A stretch of DNA of 64,000 nt from Pseudomonas helleri (GTDB lineage Bacteria > Pseudomonadota > Gammaproteobacteria > Pseudomonadales > Pseudomonadaceae), in contig NZ_WIWC01000021.1 in the NCBI RefSeq assembly GCF_009600315.1, positions 1 through 64,000 of the forward strand, in the 5' to 3' direction. Shown piece by piece: positions 39,547-49,210 of the stretch. The position numbers and the translations under genes were made by a program. The notes under the pieces were generated by a model. The model ran no database searches. It had not been told where the DNA came from and saw nothing but the letters and a program-made list of their open reading frames with translations. Each line of letters opens with the position of its first letter. The stretch's first letter is position 1.

Positions 39547-42465
39547 ATGTCCCTGATAGTTCTACTGCTTCTGCCCTTTGTAGGCAGCTGTCTGGCGGCT
39601 GTTTTGCCGCACAACGCACGTAACAGTGAATCTCTGCTGGCCGGTCTGATTGCACTGATCGGTACAATCCAGGTTGCCTTGCTCTACCCGCAAATCGCCC
39701 ACGGTGGCGTGATACGTGAAGAGTTTATGTGGCTGCCCAGTCTTGGGCTGAATTTCGTCCTGCGCATGGACGGGTTCGCATGGCTGTTCTCGATCCTTGT
39801 ATTGGGGATCGGCACGTTGGTGTCGTTATATGCCCGCTATTACATGTCACCCGATGATCCGGTGCCGCGCTTCTTTGCTTTTTTTCTGGCCTTTATGGGG
39901 GCGATGCTCGGCCTGGTCATTTCAGGCAACTTGATCCAGATTGTATTTTTCTGGGAGCTCACCAGCCTTTTTTCTTTCTTGTTGATTGGTTATTGGCACC
40001 ATCGCTCAGATGCCCGACGCGGCGCCTATATGGCGTTGATGGTCACAGGCGCTGGCGGATTGTGCTTGCTGGCGGGGGTCATGCTGCTTGGCCATGTCGT
40101 CGGCAGCTATGATCTGGATGCCGTGCTGGCAGCAGGCGACAAAATTCGCGCGCACAGCCTGTATCCGATTCTGCTCCCTCTCATTCTGATCGGCGCGCTG
40201 AGCAAAAGTGCGCAATTTCCTTTTCACTTCTGGTTGCCCCATGCGATGGCGGCCCCCACACCCGTCTCGGCTTATCTGCACTCGGCAACCATGGTCAAGG
40301 CCGGGGTGTTTCTGCTCGCCCGCCTCTGGCCTTCCCTTTCGGGCACGGAAGAATGGTTCTGGATCGTTAGCGGGGCTGGCGCCTGCACCCTGGTGCTCGG
40401 CGCCTACTGTGCAATGTTTCAAAACGACCTCAAGGGCTTGCTGGCTTATTCGACCATCAGTCACTTGGGTCTGATTACATTGCTGCTTGGCCTTAATAGC
40501 CCTTTGGCCGCTGTCGCTGCGGTGTTTCACATCCTTAACCACGCGACCTTCAAGGCTTCACTGTTTATGGCCGCGGGTATCATCGACCATGAATCGGGTA
40601 CCCGGGACATCCGCAAACTGAGCGGTCTTTTCAAGCTAATGCCCTACACGGCGACGCTGGCCATGGTTGCCAGTGCCTCGATGGCGGGCGTGCCCCTGCT
40701 TAACGGCTTCCTGTCCAAAGAGATGTTCTTCGCCGAAACCGTCTTCATCAACTCCACCGCCTGGGTTGAAATCGCCTTGCCGGTGATCGCTACCATCGCC
40801 GGTACATTTAGCGTTGCCTACGCCCTGCGCTTTACCGTGGATGTGTTCTTCGGCCCACCGCCCACCGACTTACCGCTTACACCCCATGAGCCGCCGCGCT
40901 GGATGCGTGCCCCGGTTGAGCTGCTGGTGTTTACCTGCCTGATGGTCGGTATTTTTCCGGCGCAAACGGTCGGCCCATTGTTGGCCGCTGCGGCGCAACC
41001 GGTGGTAGGTGGTGAGTTGCCTGAGTACAGCCTGGCCATCTGGCACGGCTTGAATGCACCGATGATCATGAGCCTGATCGCCATGTCCGGCGGCATCCTG
41101 CTGTATGTAGTACTGCGCAAACAACTCAAACTGGGCCGTTATGCGTTGCCCCCACTGATCGGCTTCTTCAATGGCAAACGCTTCTTTGAGCGCAGCGTGG
41201 TGATACTGATGCGCTGGGCACGGCGCATTGAGCGGCGCATCAGCACTCAACGCCTGCAAAGTCAGTTGTTCCTGCTCATCGTGGTCGCAGTCATTGCTGG
41301 CTTGATTCCCATGTACAACAGCGGCCTTACCTGGGGCGACCGGCCGAAGATACCGGGCTCGATCGTCTTCGTGACTTTGTGGCTGCTGGCGATTGCCTGT
41401 GCATTGGGCGCAGCCTGGCAAGCCAAGTATCACCGTCTGGCAGCGCTGACCATGGTCAGTGTCTGCGGCCTTATGACCTGCGTGACCTTTGTATGGTTCT
41501 CGGCGCCGGATCTGGCACTGACCCAGTTGGTGGTCGAAGTGGTGACCACGGTGCTGATTCTGCTCGGTCTGCGCTGGCTGCCTCGCCGTATCGAAGAAGT
41601 CTCTCCACTGCCCGGCACGTTGCGCAAAGCGCGCATCCGCCGTCTGCGCGACTTGCTGTTGTCCACTGCGGTGGGCGGCGGCATGGCCTTGCTGTCTTAC
41701 GCCATGCTGACGCGGCAGACCCCAAACGATATTTCCTCGTTTTACCTCAGTCGCGCTTTGCCCGAAGGCGGCGGCAGCAATGTGGTCAACGTCATGCTGG
41801 TGGACTTCCGGGGCTTCGATACCCTGGGTGAAATCACCGTACTGGCTGCCGTGGCGCTGACTGTTTTTGCCCTGTTACGTCGCTTCCGCCCTCCCAAAGA
41901 GAGCATGGAGTTGCCCGCCCAACAGCGCCTGCTGGCCAAGGACGTCGTGACTGATCTGGTTAATCCGCGCAGCGCCAGCGATACCGCACTGGGCTTTATG
42001 ATGGTGCCTGCCGTGCTGGTGCGCTTACTGCTGCCGATTGCTTTTGTGGTGTCGATGTATCTGTTTATGCGTGGCCACAATCAGCCGGGTGGCGGTTTTG
42101 TCGCCGGTCTGGTGATGAGCGTCGCGTTTATTCTGCAATACATGGTGGCCGGTACGCAGTGGGTCGAAGCACAGATGAGTTTGCGTCCGCTGCGTTGGAT
42201 GGGCACAGGCCTGCTGTGCGCCACACTGACCGGCATTGGTTCCATTCCGCTGGGCTATCCGTTTCTGACCACCCATACCGCACATTTCAACCTGCCATTG
42301 CTGGGCGACATCCACGTAGCCAGCGCACTGTTTTTCGATATAGGCGTGTACGCCGTCGTAGTCGGCGCCACCTTGCTGATCCTCACGGCGCTGGCGCACC
42401 AGTCTGTGCGCGCCCATCGTCCAGGCAACCAGCCTGGCGCTCAACCCAAGACGGGAGCCGCCTGA
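39547..42465 (+). CDS. shaA: Na+/H+ antiporter subunit A (fused A/B)
   Basis: A 972-residue membrane protein matching the fused MrpA-MrpB subunit of Sha/Pha/Mrp antiporters. The NuoL-like part holds the typical Lys/Glu helices (FFWELTSLFSFLLIGYW; ALSKSAQFPFHFWLPHAMAA; FHILNHATFKASLFM), and the C-terminal part with MFLRG-like VSMYLFMRGHNQPGGGFVAG is MrpB-like. It is the first and largest gene of a six-gene operon; the complex exchanges Na+ or K+ for H+ and supports pH and salt tolerance. The next gene overlaps it (TGATG). Confidence 0.95.
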   Translation: MSLIVLLLLPFVGSCLAAVLPHNARNSESLLAGLIALIGTIQVALLYPQIAHGGVIREEFMWLPSLGLNFVLRMDGFAWLFSILVLGIGTLVSLYARYYMSPDDPVPRFFAFFLAFMGAMLGLVISGNLIQIVFFWELTSLFSFLLIGYWHHRSDARRGAYMALMVTGAGGLCLLAGVMLLGHVVGSYDLDAVLAAGDKIRAHSLYPILLPLILIGALSKSAQFPFHFWLPHAMAAPTPVSAYLHSATMVKAGVFLLARLWPSLSGTEEWFWIVSGAGACTLVLGAYCAMFQNDLKGLLAYSTISHLGLITLLLGLNSPLAAVAAVFHILNHATFKASLFMAAGIIDHESGTRDIRKLSGLFKLMPYTATLAMVASASMAGVPLLNGFLSKEMFFAETVFINSTAWVEIALPVIATIAGTFSVAYALRFTVDVFFGPPPTDLPLTPHEPPRWMRAPVELLVFTCLMVGIFPAQTVGPLLAAAAQPVVGGELPEYSLAIWHGLNAPMIMSLIAMSGGILLYVVLRKQLKLGRYALPPLIGFFNGKRFFERSVVILMRWARRIERRISTQRLQSQLFLLIVVAVIAGLIPMYNSGLTWGDRPKIPGSIVFVTLWLLAIACALGAAWQAKYHRLAALTMVSVCGLMTCVTFVWFSAPDLALTQLVVEVVTTVLILLGLRWLPRRIEEVSPLPGTLRKARIRRLRDLLLSTAVGGGMALLSYAMLTRQTPNDISSFYLSRALPEGGGSNVVNVMLVDFRGFDTLGEITVLAAVALTVFALLRRFRPPKESMELPAQQRLLAKDVVTDLVNPRSASDTALGFMMVPAVLVRLLLPIAFVVSMYLFMRGHNQPGGGFVAGLVMSVAFILQYMVAGTQWVEAQMSLRPLRWMGTGLLCATLTGIGSIPLGYPFLTTHTAHFNLPLLGDIHVASALFFDIGVYAVVVGATLLILTALAHQSVRAHRPGNQPGAQPKTGAA

Positions 42466-42809
42466 TGGAAGAAGTCATTGCTATTGCAATCGGAGTACTC
42501 GCGGCGTCCGGCACTTGGCTGGTGCTGCGTCCGCGTACCTTTCAAGTGGTTATGGGCCTGTGTCTGCTGTCCTACGGGGTCAACCTGTTTATCTTCAGCA
42601 TGGGCAGCCTGTTTATCGGCAAAGAGCCGGTGATCAAGGACGGCGTGCCACAAGACCTGCTCAATTACACAGACCCGTTGCCACAGGCTCTGGTGTTGAC
42701 CGCCATCGTCATCAGTTTCGCCATGACCGCGCTGTTTCTGGTGGTCTTGCTGGCCTCTCGGGGCTTGACCGGTACCGACCACGTTGATGGCCGGGAGCCT
42801 AAAGAATGA
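42465..42809 (+). CDS. shaC: Na+/H+ antiporter subunit C
   Basis: A 114-residue NuoK-like membrane protein with three helices (VIAIAIGVLAASGTWLVL, VVMGLCLLSYGVNLFIF and ALVLTAIVISFAMTALFL). It begins at the ATG at 42465, overlapping the shaA stop by one base, and ends with an ATGA overlap onto shaD. It is a required subunit of the multi-subunit antiporter. Confidence 0.94.
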   Translation: MEEVIAIAIGVLAASGTWLVLRPRTFQVVMGLCLLSYGVNLFIFSMGSLFIGKEPVIKDGVPQDLLNYTDPLPQALVLTAIVISFAMTALFLVVLLASRGLTGTDHVDGREPKE

Positions 42810-44491
42810 ATTTGATGCCCCATTTGATTGTCGCTCCCATTCTGCTGCCGCTGCTGACGGCTGCATGCATGCTGTTACTGGGTGAAAAACGTCGCCCGCT
42901 CAAGGCCCGAATCAATCTGATATCCACCCTGACGGGTGTGGGCATTGCAGTGCTGTTACTGCTCTGGACTCAGCAACAATCAGCGCCAGCAGCTATTGGC
43001 GTGTACCTGCCCAGCAACTGGAGTGTTCCGTTCGGGATTGCGCTGGTGGTGGACCGGTTATCCGCGTTGATGCTGGTGTTGACCTCAATCATGGCCAGCT
43101 GCGCACTGTTGTTTGCCATGGCGCGCTGGGACCGTGCCGGCGCCAGCTTTCATGCCCTGTTCCAGATCCAACTGATGGGCCTGTACGGCGCATTCCTGAC
43201 TGCAGACATTTTCAACTTGTTTGTGTTCTTCGAAGTGCTTCTCGCCGCTTCCTATGGCTTGATGCTTCACGGCTCCGGCAAAGCACGCGTGTCCGCGGGA
43301 CTGCATTACATCTCCATCAACCTGCTGGCGTCTTCTTTATTTCTGATCGGTGCGGCCTTGATCTACGGCGTCACGGGCACGCTGAACATGGCTGATCTGG
43401 CGCTTAAAATTCCACTGGTTCCAGAGGCCGATCGCGGCTTGCTGCACGCTGGCGCGGCCATTTTGGCCATCGCGTTTCTGGCCAAAGCCGGGATGTGGCC
43501 CCTTAATTTCTGGTTGGTCCCAGCCTATTCGGCGGCCAGCGCACCGGTCGCCGCCTTATTCGCGATCATGACCAAAGTCGGCGTGTACACCCTGCTGCGG
43601 TTATGGACACTGCTGTTTTCAGGTCAGGCCGGCGCATCGGCCTACTTTGGCAGTGACTGGCTAATTTACGGCGGCATGGCCACCATCGTCTGCGCCGCGA
43701 TTGCCATTCTCGCGGCTCAACGCCTGGAACGCATGGCCAGCCTGAGCATTCTGGTGTCTGCCGGCATCCTGCTGTCTGCGATCGGTTTCGCCCAACCCAA
43801 TCTGACCGCTGCTGCACTGTTTTATCTGATCAGTTCTTCATTGGCTTTGTGCGCTTTGTTCTTGCTGGCCGAGTTGATTGAGCGCTCACGCTCTTCCAAC
43901 GAAATGATGCTGGAGGATGATGTCGGTCAACTGCCCGGCCTGATGGAATCATTGAACCCACCCAGAGGCACTAACCTGGATGACGAGCAAAAAGCTGTCG
44001 TCGGGCAGATCATCCCCTGGACCATGGCTTTTCTGGGGCTGAGTTTTATCGCATGCGCACTGCTGATCATTGGCATGCCGCCCCTCTCGGGCTTTATCGG
44101 CAAGCTCAGCCTGCTCAACGCATTGCTTAATCCTTCAGGGTTGGGAAATGCTTCCGACGCACCGATCTCGACGGCGGCATGGTGCCTTGTGGCCTTGTTG
44201 ATACTCTCAGGTCTGGCGTCCTTGATTGCGTTCTCGCGAATGGGTATTCAGCGTTTCTGGACCCCACTTGAGCGGCCCTCCCCCTTACTGCGCCGCTATG
44301 AGTACATCCCCATTGTGGTGCTGCTGGGTTTGACCGTGATGCTCACCTTCAAAGCCGAGCCCGTGTTGAATTACGCATACGCCGCTGCCGACAGCCTGAA
44401 TAATCCCGAGCATTACGTCATGTCGGTGATAGGCACGCGCCCCATTCCGAGCCCGGAAGCCAAGGCGGCGATGCTGGAGGTACAGCCATGA
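42806..44491 (+). CDS. shaD: Na+/H+ antiporter subunit D
   Basis: A 561-residue NuoN/NuoM-like proton-translocating subunit. Characteristic pieces are LFVFFEVLLAASYGLMLHG with the conserved Glu, AFLAKAGMWPLNFWLVPAYS with the conserved Lys, and ALLIIGMPPLSGFIGKLSLL. It overlaps shaC by 4 bases and shaE by 4 bases, as in a tightly coupled operon. Confidence 0.95.
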   Translation: MNLMPHLIVAPILLPLLTAACMLLLGEKRRPLKARINLISTLTGVGIAVLLLLWTQQQSAPAAIGVYLPSNWSVPFGIALVVDRLSALMLVLTSIMASCALLFAMARWDRAGASFHALFQIQLMGLYGAFLTADIFNLFVFFEVLLAASYGLMLHGSGKARVSAGLHYISINLLASSLFLIGAALIYGVTGTLNMADLALKIPLVPEADRGLLHAGAAILAIAFLAKAGMWPLNFWLVPAYSAASAPVAALFAIMTKVGVYTLLRLWTLLFSGQAGASAYFGSDWLIYGGMATIVCAAIAILAAQRLERMASLSILVSAGILLSAIGFAQPNLTAAALFYLISSSLALCALFLLAELIERSRSSNEMMLEDDVGQLPGLMESLNPPRGTNLDDEQKAVVGQIIPWTMAFLGLSFIACALLIIGMPPLSGFIGKLSLLNALLNPSGLGNASDAPISTAAWCLVALLILSGLASLIAFSRMGIQRFWTPLERPSPLLRRYEYIPIVVLLGLTVMLTFKAEPVLNYAYAAADSLNNPEHYVMSVIGTRPIPSPEAKAAMLEVQP

Positions 44492-44976
44492 AGCGTCTTT
44501 TCCCTGCGCCATGGTTGTCGTTGTCGCTATGGGCGTTGTGGTTGCTGCTCAATCTCTCACTGAGTGCCGGCAACTTGTTACTCGGTGCAGCGCTGGGTTT
44601 TCTTGCGCCAATGATGTTCGCGCCCCTGCGGCCTCTGCCTATTCGTATTCGCCGACCGGGCGTGATCCTCAAACTGTTCTTTTTGGTGGGCCACGACGTT
44701 GTAGTCTCCAATATTGCTGTCGCCTGGGGCGTGCTCACGGCGGGCAAGAAACCACCACGCTCGCGGTTCATCAAAATTCCGCTGGATTTGCGCGATGCCA
44801 ACGGGTTGGCTGCCTTGTCGATGATCACTACGGTGGTGCCGGGGACTATCTGGTCAGAACTGGCGCTGGATCGCAGCGTACTGCTGTTGCATGTGTTCGA
44901 CCTGGATGACGAAGCGACGTTTATCGAGCATTTCAAAACGGCCTACGAACGCCCCCTCATGGAGATCTTTGAATGA
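44488..44976 (+). CDS. shaE: Na+/H+ antiporter subunit E
   Basis: A 162-residue MrpE-type protein: two N-terminal membrane helices (SLWALWLLLNLSLSAGNLLL) and a cytoplasmic domain with SMITTVVPGTIWSELALDR and VLLLHVFDLDDEATFIEH, the usual signature. It is coupled to shaD and shaF by 4-base overlaps. Confidence 0.93.
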   Translation: MKRLFPAPWLSLSLWALWLLLNLSLSAGNLLLGAALGFLAPMMFAPLRPLPIRIRRPGVILKLFFLVGHDVVVSNIAVAWGVLTAGKKPPRSRFIKIPLDLRDANGLAALSMITTVVPGTIWSELALDRSVLLLHVFDLDDEATFIEHFKTAYERPLMEIFE

Positions 44977-45251
44977 GTGCTCTGCTCTCCAATGCCATCT
45001 TGCTCAGCCTGTTTATCTTCAGCGTGGCCATGGTGCTGACCGTGATCCGGCTGTTCAAAGGGCCGTCTGCTCAGGATCGGGTACTGGCGCTCGACTACTT
45101 GTACATCCTGGCGATGCTGATGATGCTCGTGCTGGGCATCCGTTACGCCAGTGACACCTATTTTGAAGGCGCACTGCTGATTGCCCTGTTTGGCTTTGTC
45201 GGGTCGTTTGCGCTGGCCAAATTCCTCTTGCGAGGCGAGGTAATCGAATGA
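44973..45251 (+). CDS. shaF: Na+/H+ antiporter subunit F
   Basis: A 92-residue protein with three membrane helices and the conserved VIRLFKGPSAQDRVLALDYL of MrpF. It overlaps its neighbours by 4 bases on each side. Confidence 0.93.
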   Translation: MSALLSNAILLSLFIFSVAMVLTVIRLFKGPSAQDRVLALDYLYILAMLMMLVLGIRYASDTYFEGALLIALFGFVGSFALAKFLLRGEVIE

Positions 45252-45619
45252 ATTCAATCAGCGAGTTGTCACTGTGGATTGAAATACCCGTGGCCGTGTT
45301 GTTGGTGCTGAGCAGTCTGTTTGCTTTGTGCGGCGCTATCGGGCTGTTGCGTCTTAAAGACTTTTTTCAGCGCATGCACCCACCCGCACTGGCCTCTACC
45401 TTAGGCGCCTGGTGCGTGGCACTGGCCTCAATCCTGTATTTCTCGGCGCTCAAGTCGACGCCGGTGCTGCACGCCTGGCTGATCCCGATACTCTTGGCGA
45501 TCACGGTACCCGTAACGACGTTGCTACTGGCTCGCACGTCTTTGTTTCGCAAGCGCATGGCCGGCGAAGATGTGCCCCCGGAAGTCAGCAGTGGCGGGCG
45601 CAATGAAGGCGGGAGCTAA
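45248..45619 (+). CDS. shaG: Na+/H+ antiporter subunit G
   Basis: A 123-residue MrpG-type protein with three helices and the conserved GLLRLKDFFQRMHPPALAST. It is the last gene of the operon; a bidirectional hairpin terminator overlaps its end. Confidence 0.93.
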   Translation: MNSISELSLWIEIPVAVLLVLSSLFALCGAIGLLRLKDFFQRMHPPALASTLGAWCVALASILYFSALKSTPVLHAWLIPILLAITVPVTTLLLARTSLFRKRMAGEDVPPEVSSGGRNEGGS

Positions 45620-45633
45620 TCCTTTTAGCTCCC
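45611..45633. terminator. bidirectional terminator between shaG and the DASS transporter
   Basis: 9-bp stem GGGAGCTAA / TTAGCTCCC with a 5-base loop, between two convergent genes; it includes the shaG stop codon. Confidence 0.6.
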
Positions 45634-45641
45634 ACCCGGGT

Positions 45642-47132
45642 TTACATCCAGCCCAACCAGCTCCAATACGTCGCGCCAAACAGCAGCATCAGTAAGTAAC
45701 CCACGGCTGTGACAATCAATCCCACCTTGGCGAACTGTTTGGCGGTGAAGGTCTGCGTGCCCAGACAGACCATGTTTTGCGGCGCGTTGATGGGCAGAAT
45801 AAAGCCGTAACTGACCACAAAGCCGAGCAACATGGTCATGCCCAACCGATTGAATTCCCCCGGCAAGGTTTGCAGCACGGCGATCAAAATCGGCAACAGC
45901 GCTGAGGTCAAAGCCGTGGCACTGGCAAAGCCCAAGTGAATCAGAATCAGAAACGCGCCCAGAATGGCGAAAATCCCCAATGGTCCCACCTGATCCAGCC
46001 CGGTGTTCTCCACCACCTGGGCACCTAGCCATTGTCCGGCTTGGGTGGTCAGCAACGCGGTGCCCAAGCTGATTCCGACCCCGAACACAATGACCGTGCC
46101 CCACGGGATACGCGACTGAACATCTTTCCAGGTCATGACGCCGTAGCGCGGCAACAGTAAAAACACCAACCCGGCATACGTGGTCGAGGTGGTGTCAAAG
46201 CTGTGCAGTTTGCCCTCAGTGGCCCATGCCAGCAGCAAAGCAATAGAGACCGCCATCAAGCGTTTCTGCGGCGCCGTCATCGGGCCCAACTCGGCCAGCG
46301 ATTGTTCAACCGCTTCCTTGCCACCGGGAATGCTGTCGCTTTCCGGTGGCAGCAGCTTCAGCACCACAAACAGCAGCACCGCCGACATGATGATGGCCCA
46401 CGGCGCACCTGCAATCAGCCAGTCGAGCCAGTTCACCCGCTCGCCGAGCATTTTGTCCATAAAGCCCACGGTCAGCAGGTTCTGCGCCGCGGCGGTTTGA
46501 ATACCGACGTTCCAGATACTGGTGCCCTGAGCCACGACGATCATGATGCCAGCGGCGATATTGGAGCGTTTATCCACGCCAAAGGCGAGGATCACACCCA
46601 TCATGATCGGCACCACACACGCACTGCGAGCGGTGGCGCTGGGCACCACCAGACTGAGCAGGATGGTCACTGCAATGGCGCCCAGCAAAATGCGCCGGGT
46701 GCTGGTGCCAATACGCGACAGCGTCACCAGCGCGATACGCCGGTCCAGTCCGGTGTGGGTCATGGCAGCGGCAATAAACAAGGCGCCAGCTACCAGCGCC
46801 AGCGCCGCGTTGGAGAACCCGGTCAACGCCATGGTGATGCCGGCATTGGTGCCATACAGCTTGCTCGGGTCTTGCAGCGTGGGGGCCATGCCAATCAAGA
46901 ACGCCATCAACGACGTGATCATGATTGCACTGGCTTCGTAAGACACCGCCTCGGTGATCCACACCACTACAGCAAACGCCAGAATGGCCAGCATGCGATG
47001 CCCGGCGACGGGCAAGTCGGCGGGTAATGGCAACAACAACACGCCCACCATTACCAGCACGGCAATCACCAAGCCTAACGGCAGTTTCATTTTTGCCGTG
47101 GATGGCTGCGGGGTGGTTGCGGGTGCGCTCAT
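45642..47132 (-). CDS. SLC13/DASS-family anion:Na+ symporter
   Basis: About 496 residues from the ATG at 47132, chosen for its AAGGAGAAGGCC site (a longer frame reaches 47204). About twelve hydrophobic segments; the family signatures VVPSATARSACVVPIMMGV (with the SNT-like substrate-binding motif as SAT) and later FASATALTSALLPILIA (SAT/T repeat) are visible. Members import dicarboxylates, tricarboxylates or sulfate with Na+. It is divergent in orientation from nothing useful: the upstream neighbour is a GlxA-type regulator on the same strand. Confidence 0.87.
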   Translation of the reverse strand: MSAPATTPQPSTAKMKLPLGLVIAVLVMVGVLLLPLPADLPVAGHRMLAILAFAVVVWITEAVSYEASAIMITSLMAFLIGMAPTLQDPSKLYGTNAGITMALTGFSNAALALVAGALFIAAAMTHTGLDRRIALVTLSRIGTSTRRILLGAIAVTILLSLVVPSATARSACVVPIMMGVILAFGVDKRSNIAAGIMIVVAQGTSIWNVGIQTAAAQNLLTVGFMDKMLGERVNWLDWLIAGAPWAIIMSAVLLFVVLKLLPPESDSIPGGKEAVEQSLAELGPMTAPQKRLMAVSIALLLAWATEGKLHSFDTTSTTYAGLVFLLLPRYGVMTWKDVQSRIPWGTVIVFGVGISLGTALLTTQAGQWLGAQVVENTGLDQVGPLGIFAILGAFLILIHLGFASATALTSALLPILIAVLQTLPGEFNRLGMTMLLGFVVSYGFILPINAPQNMVCLGTQTFTAKQFAKVGLIVTAVGYLLMLLFGATYWSWLGWM

Positions 47133-47224
47133 GGCCTTCTCCTTATGCTTGAAAACGCATGGAGCATAGGCCAAGACTGACAGGCAGGCCTTGATAAGGG
47201 TCAAGCGCCCTCACCCGGCATCGG

Positions 47225-48250
47225 TTACTTGACCAGGCGCACTTCCTTGGAAGGCCTGTAGCCAAAATACGCGCTGTAACACTTACTGAAGTGACTGGGA
47301 GACACAAACCCGCAGGCCACCAACACGTCAACCTGCGACAGCTCAGTGTGTTGCAACAGTCGGCGCGCTTCGGTGATGCGCAGCTCCAGGTAATAGCGTT
47401 GTGGCGTGGTGCCCAACTGCTCTTTGAACAAGCGTTCGAGCTGACGCCGGGAACGCCCCACGTAGACTGCCAACTGCTCCAGCTCCAACGGCTCTTCCAG
47501 GTTGGCGTCCATCAACTTGACGACTTCACGCAGCGGCGCGCTCACGCAAATGTTTTCGGCAGGCTTGATGCGCCGATAGCGTGACTCTTCAAACGCGAGA
47601 ATGTCCTCAATCCCTTCGATCAACGCCTTGTCGTGCAGCCCCTTGATCCAGCCCAGTGCCATCTGAAAGACACCGGTCGGGCTGGAAGCGGTCAGTCGAT
47701 CACGGTCAATCACAAAAGGCTCACTGGTGACCTGCGCGGTTTTGGCCACTTCAGCCAGTGCGGGTCGATGCTCGGGGTGAATAGCACAGCGGTAGCCATC
47801 CAGCAGCCCGGCGCTGGCGAGAAACCAGGCACCGTTCCATAAACCGCCCAAGGTAATACCCGCCTGAGCAGCCGCCCTGAGCAGGTGAGTCAGTTCGTCG
47901 TGGGCGTTCAATTCAGTGCGGTAGCCACCGCAAATAACCAGCAAGTCCAGCTCGTGAACGATCGCCGGGGTAATCCGGGCATCCGGCCTGATCACCAGCC
48001 CCAAATCACTCACCACCTCGCCATCACTCAACCCATACGTGCGCGATGAAAATAGACCGGCGCGCAGCAGATTGGCCGTGATGATCGTGTCCAGTGCCTG
48101 GGTAAATGCGGGCAGCGAGAAATGTTCAAGCAGCACAAAGCCGGTGCGCACCAGTGGGCCCGTTGTGCTGGGTGTGTCTTTCACAAAGCGCAGGTTTTTA
48201 CCCTGCATGCCGCCGCTGAATTGACGTCGTTCGATCAAGGCTCGATCCAT
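47225..48250 (-). CDS. GlxA-type AraC-family regulator
   Basis: A 341-residue protein: an N-terminal DJ-1/PfpI-like domain (about residues 20-200, with GGLWNGAWFLASAGLLDGY where GATase proteins have the nucleophile elbow, here without Cys) and a C-terminal double AraC helix-turn-helix (YVGRSRRQLERLFKEQLGTT, then CGFVSPSHFSKCYSAYFG). In Pseudomonas this architecture includes regulators of carnitine, betaine and arginine catabolism (CdhR, GbdR, ArgR). Its place next to a quaternary-amine transporter fits such a role. Confidence 0.87.
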   Translation of the reverse strand: MDRALIERRQFSGGMQGKNLRFVKDTPSTTGPLVRTGFVLLEHFSLPAFTQALDTIITANLLRAGLFSSRTYGLSDGEVVSDLGLVIRPDARITPAIVHELDLLVICGGYRTELNAHDELTHLLRAAAQAGITLGGLWNGAWFLASAGLLDGYRCAIHPEHRPALAEVAKTAQVTSEPFVIDRDRLTASSPTGVFQMALGWIKGLHDKALIEGIEDILAFEESRYRRIKPAENICVSAPLREVVKLMDANLEEPLELEQLAVYVGRSRRQLERLFKEQLGTTPQRYYLELRITEARRLLQHTELSQVDVLVACGFVSPSHFSKCYSAYFGYRPSKEVRLVK

Positions 48251-48358
48251 TTACTGAGGTGGGCGATCACGCATTTCAATGCGTTTATTTGTGGACGCAA
48301 TGCTAACCGCCAACAGCCTAAAAAGCTTGCGCTGAAGGCGCCGCAAAACCCGTCGAGC

Positions 48359-49210
48359 TCAACCCAGCGTGCGTGGCGAATGACGTTGCAACACGCCGCG
48401 CGACAACCGATCGAGCAACAGCGCAACTGCCACAATCGCCAGCCCTGCACGCAAGCCCAACCCCATCTCCATTCGGGTCAACCCCCGAGTCACTTCCGCC
48501 CCCAGTCCGCCTGCGCCCACCAACCCTGCCAGCACCACCATCGCCAGTGACATCAAGATGCACTGGTTCAACCCTACCAACAGCGTTGGCGCGGCGGTCG
48601 GCAGTTCGATCTTGAACAAAATCGCCCTCGGCGATGCGCCCATGGCCTGCCCCAATTCAAGCAAGTCCTTGGGCAGTTGCTTGAACGCCAACGTGGTCAG
48701 CCTGAGCATGGGCGGAATGCCATAGACGATGGTGGCAATAATCGCTGGCACCTGCCCAAGGCTGAACAGCATCACGGCGGGAATCAGGTACACCCACGGC
48801 GGCACGGTTTGCATGATGTTAAGCAGCGGCAGCAGGATGTCGTCTACCCGCTTGACCCGCGCAGCCAGCACGCCGAGGGGAAAAGCGATGGCCACCGACA
48901 GCAGTACCGACACTGAAACCAGCGCGATGGTCTGCATGGACGCCACCCAAAGCCCTGAGAACAGACAAAACGCCAGCATCAAGACGGAAAAAATCGTCAC
49001 GTTACGATGGGTGAAGACCCAGGCCAGTACACCCACCAGCGCAATCAGCACATAAGGATGAGGCGCCAGCAACGCACCTTCTACTACACCCAGTACCGCT
49101 TCAATCACCTGCCCGATGCCTTTGAATACGCCATGAAAATGGGTGTTGAGCCAATCGACCCCCGGCGCCAGGTATTCGCCCGGGGAGAAATACACACTTG
49201 ATGTACTCAT
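48359..49210 (-). CDS. quaternary-amine ABC transporter permease (ProW-like, second copy)
   Basis: A 283-residue permease with about six membrane helices. The binding-protein-dependent permease loop is ELGQAMGASPRAILFKIELP, and the segment IMQTVPPWVYLIPAVMLF is typical of the ProW/OpuAB family. It overlaps the first permease by 4 bases. The two permeases probably form a heterodimer with the ProV-like ATPase. Confidence 0.9.
   Translation of the reverse strand: MSTSSVYFSPGEYLAPGVDWLNTHFHGVFKGIGQVIEAVLGVVEGALLAPHPYVLIALVGVLAWVFTHRNVTIFSVLMLAFCLFSGLWVASMQTIALVSVSVLLSVAIAFPLGVLAARVKRVDDILLPLLNIMQTVPPWVYLIPAVMLFSLGQVPAIIATIVYGIPPMLRLTTLAFKQLPKDLLELGQAMGASPRAILFKIELPTAAPTLLVGLNQCILMSLAMVVLAGLVGAGGLGAEVTRGLTRMEMGLGLRAGLAIVAVALLLDRLSRGVLQRHSPRTLG

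Noticed and set aside
46203..47027. 274-residue plus-strand frame antisense to the DASS transporter
   Set aside because: Low-complexity Gln/His/Arg-rich translation with no family; shadow of a conserved membrane-protein gene.
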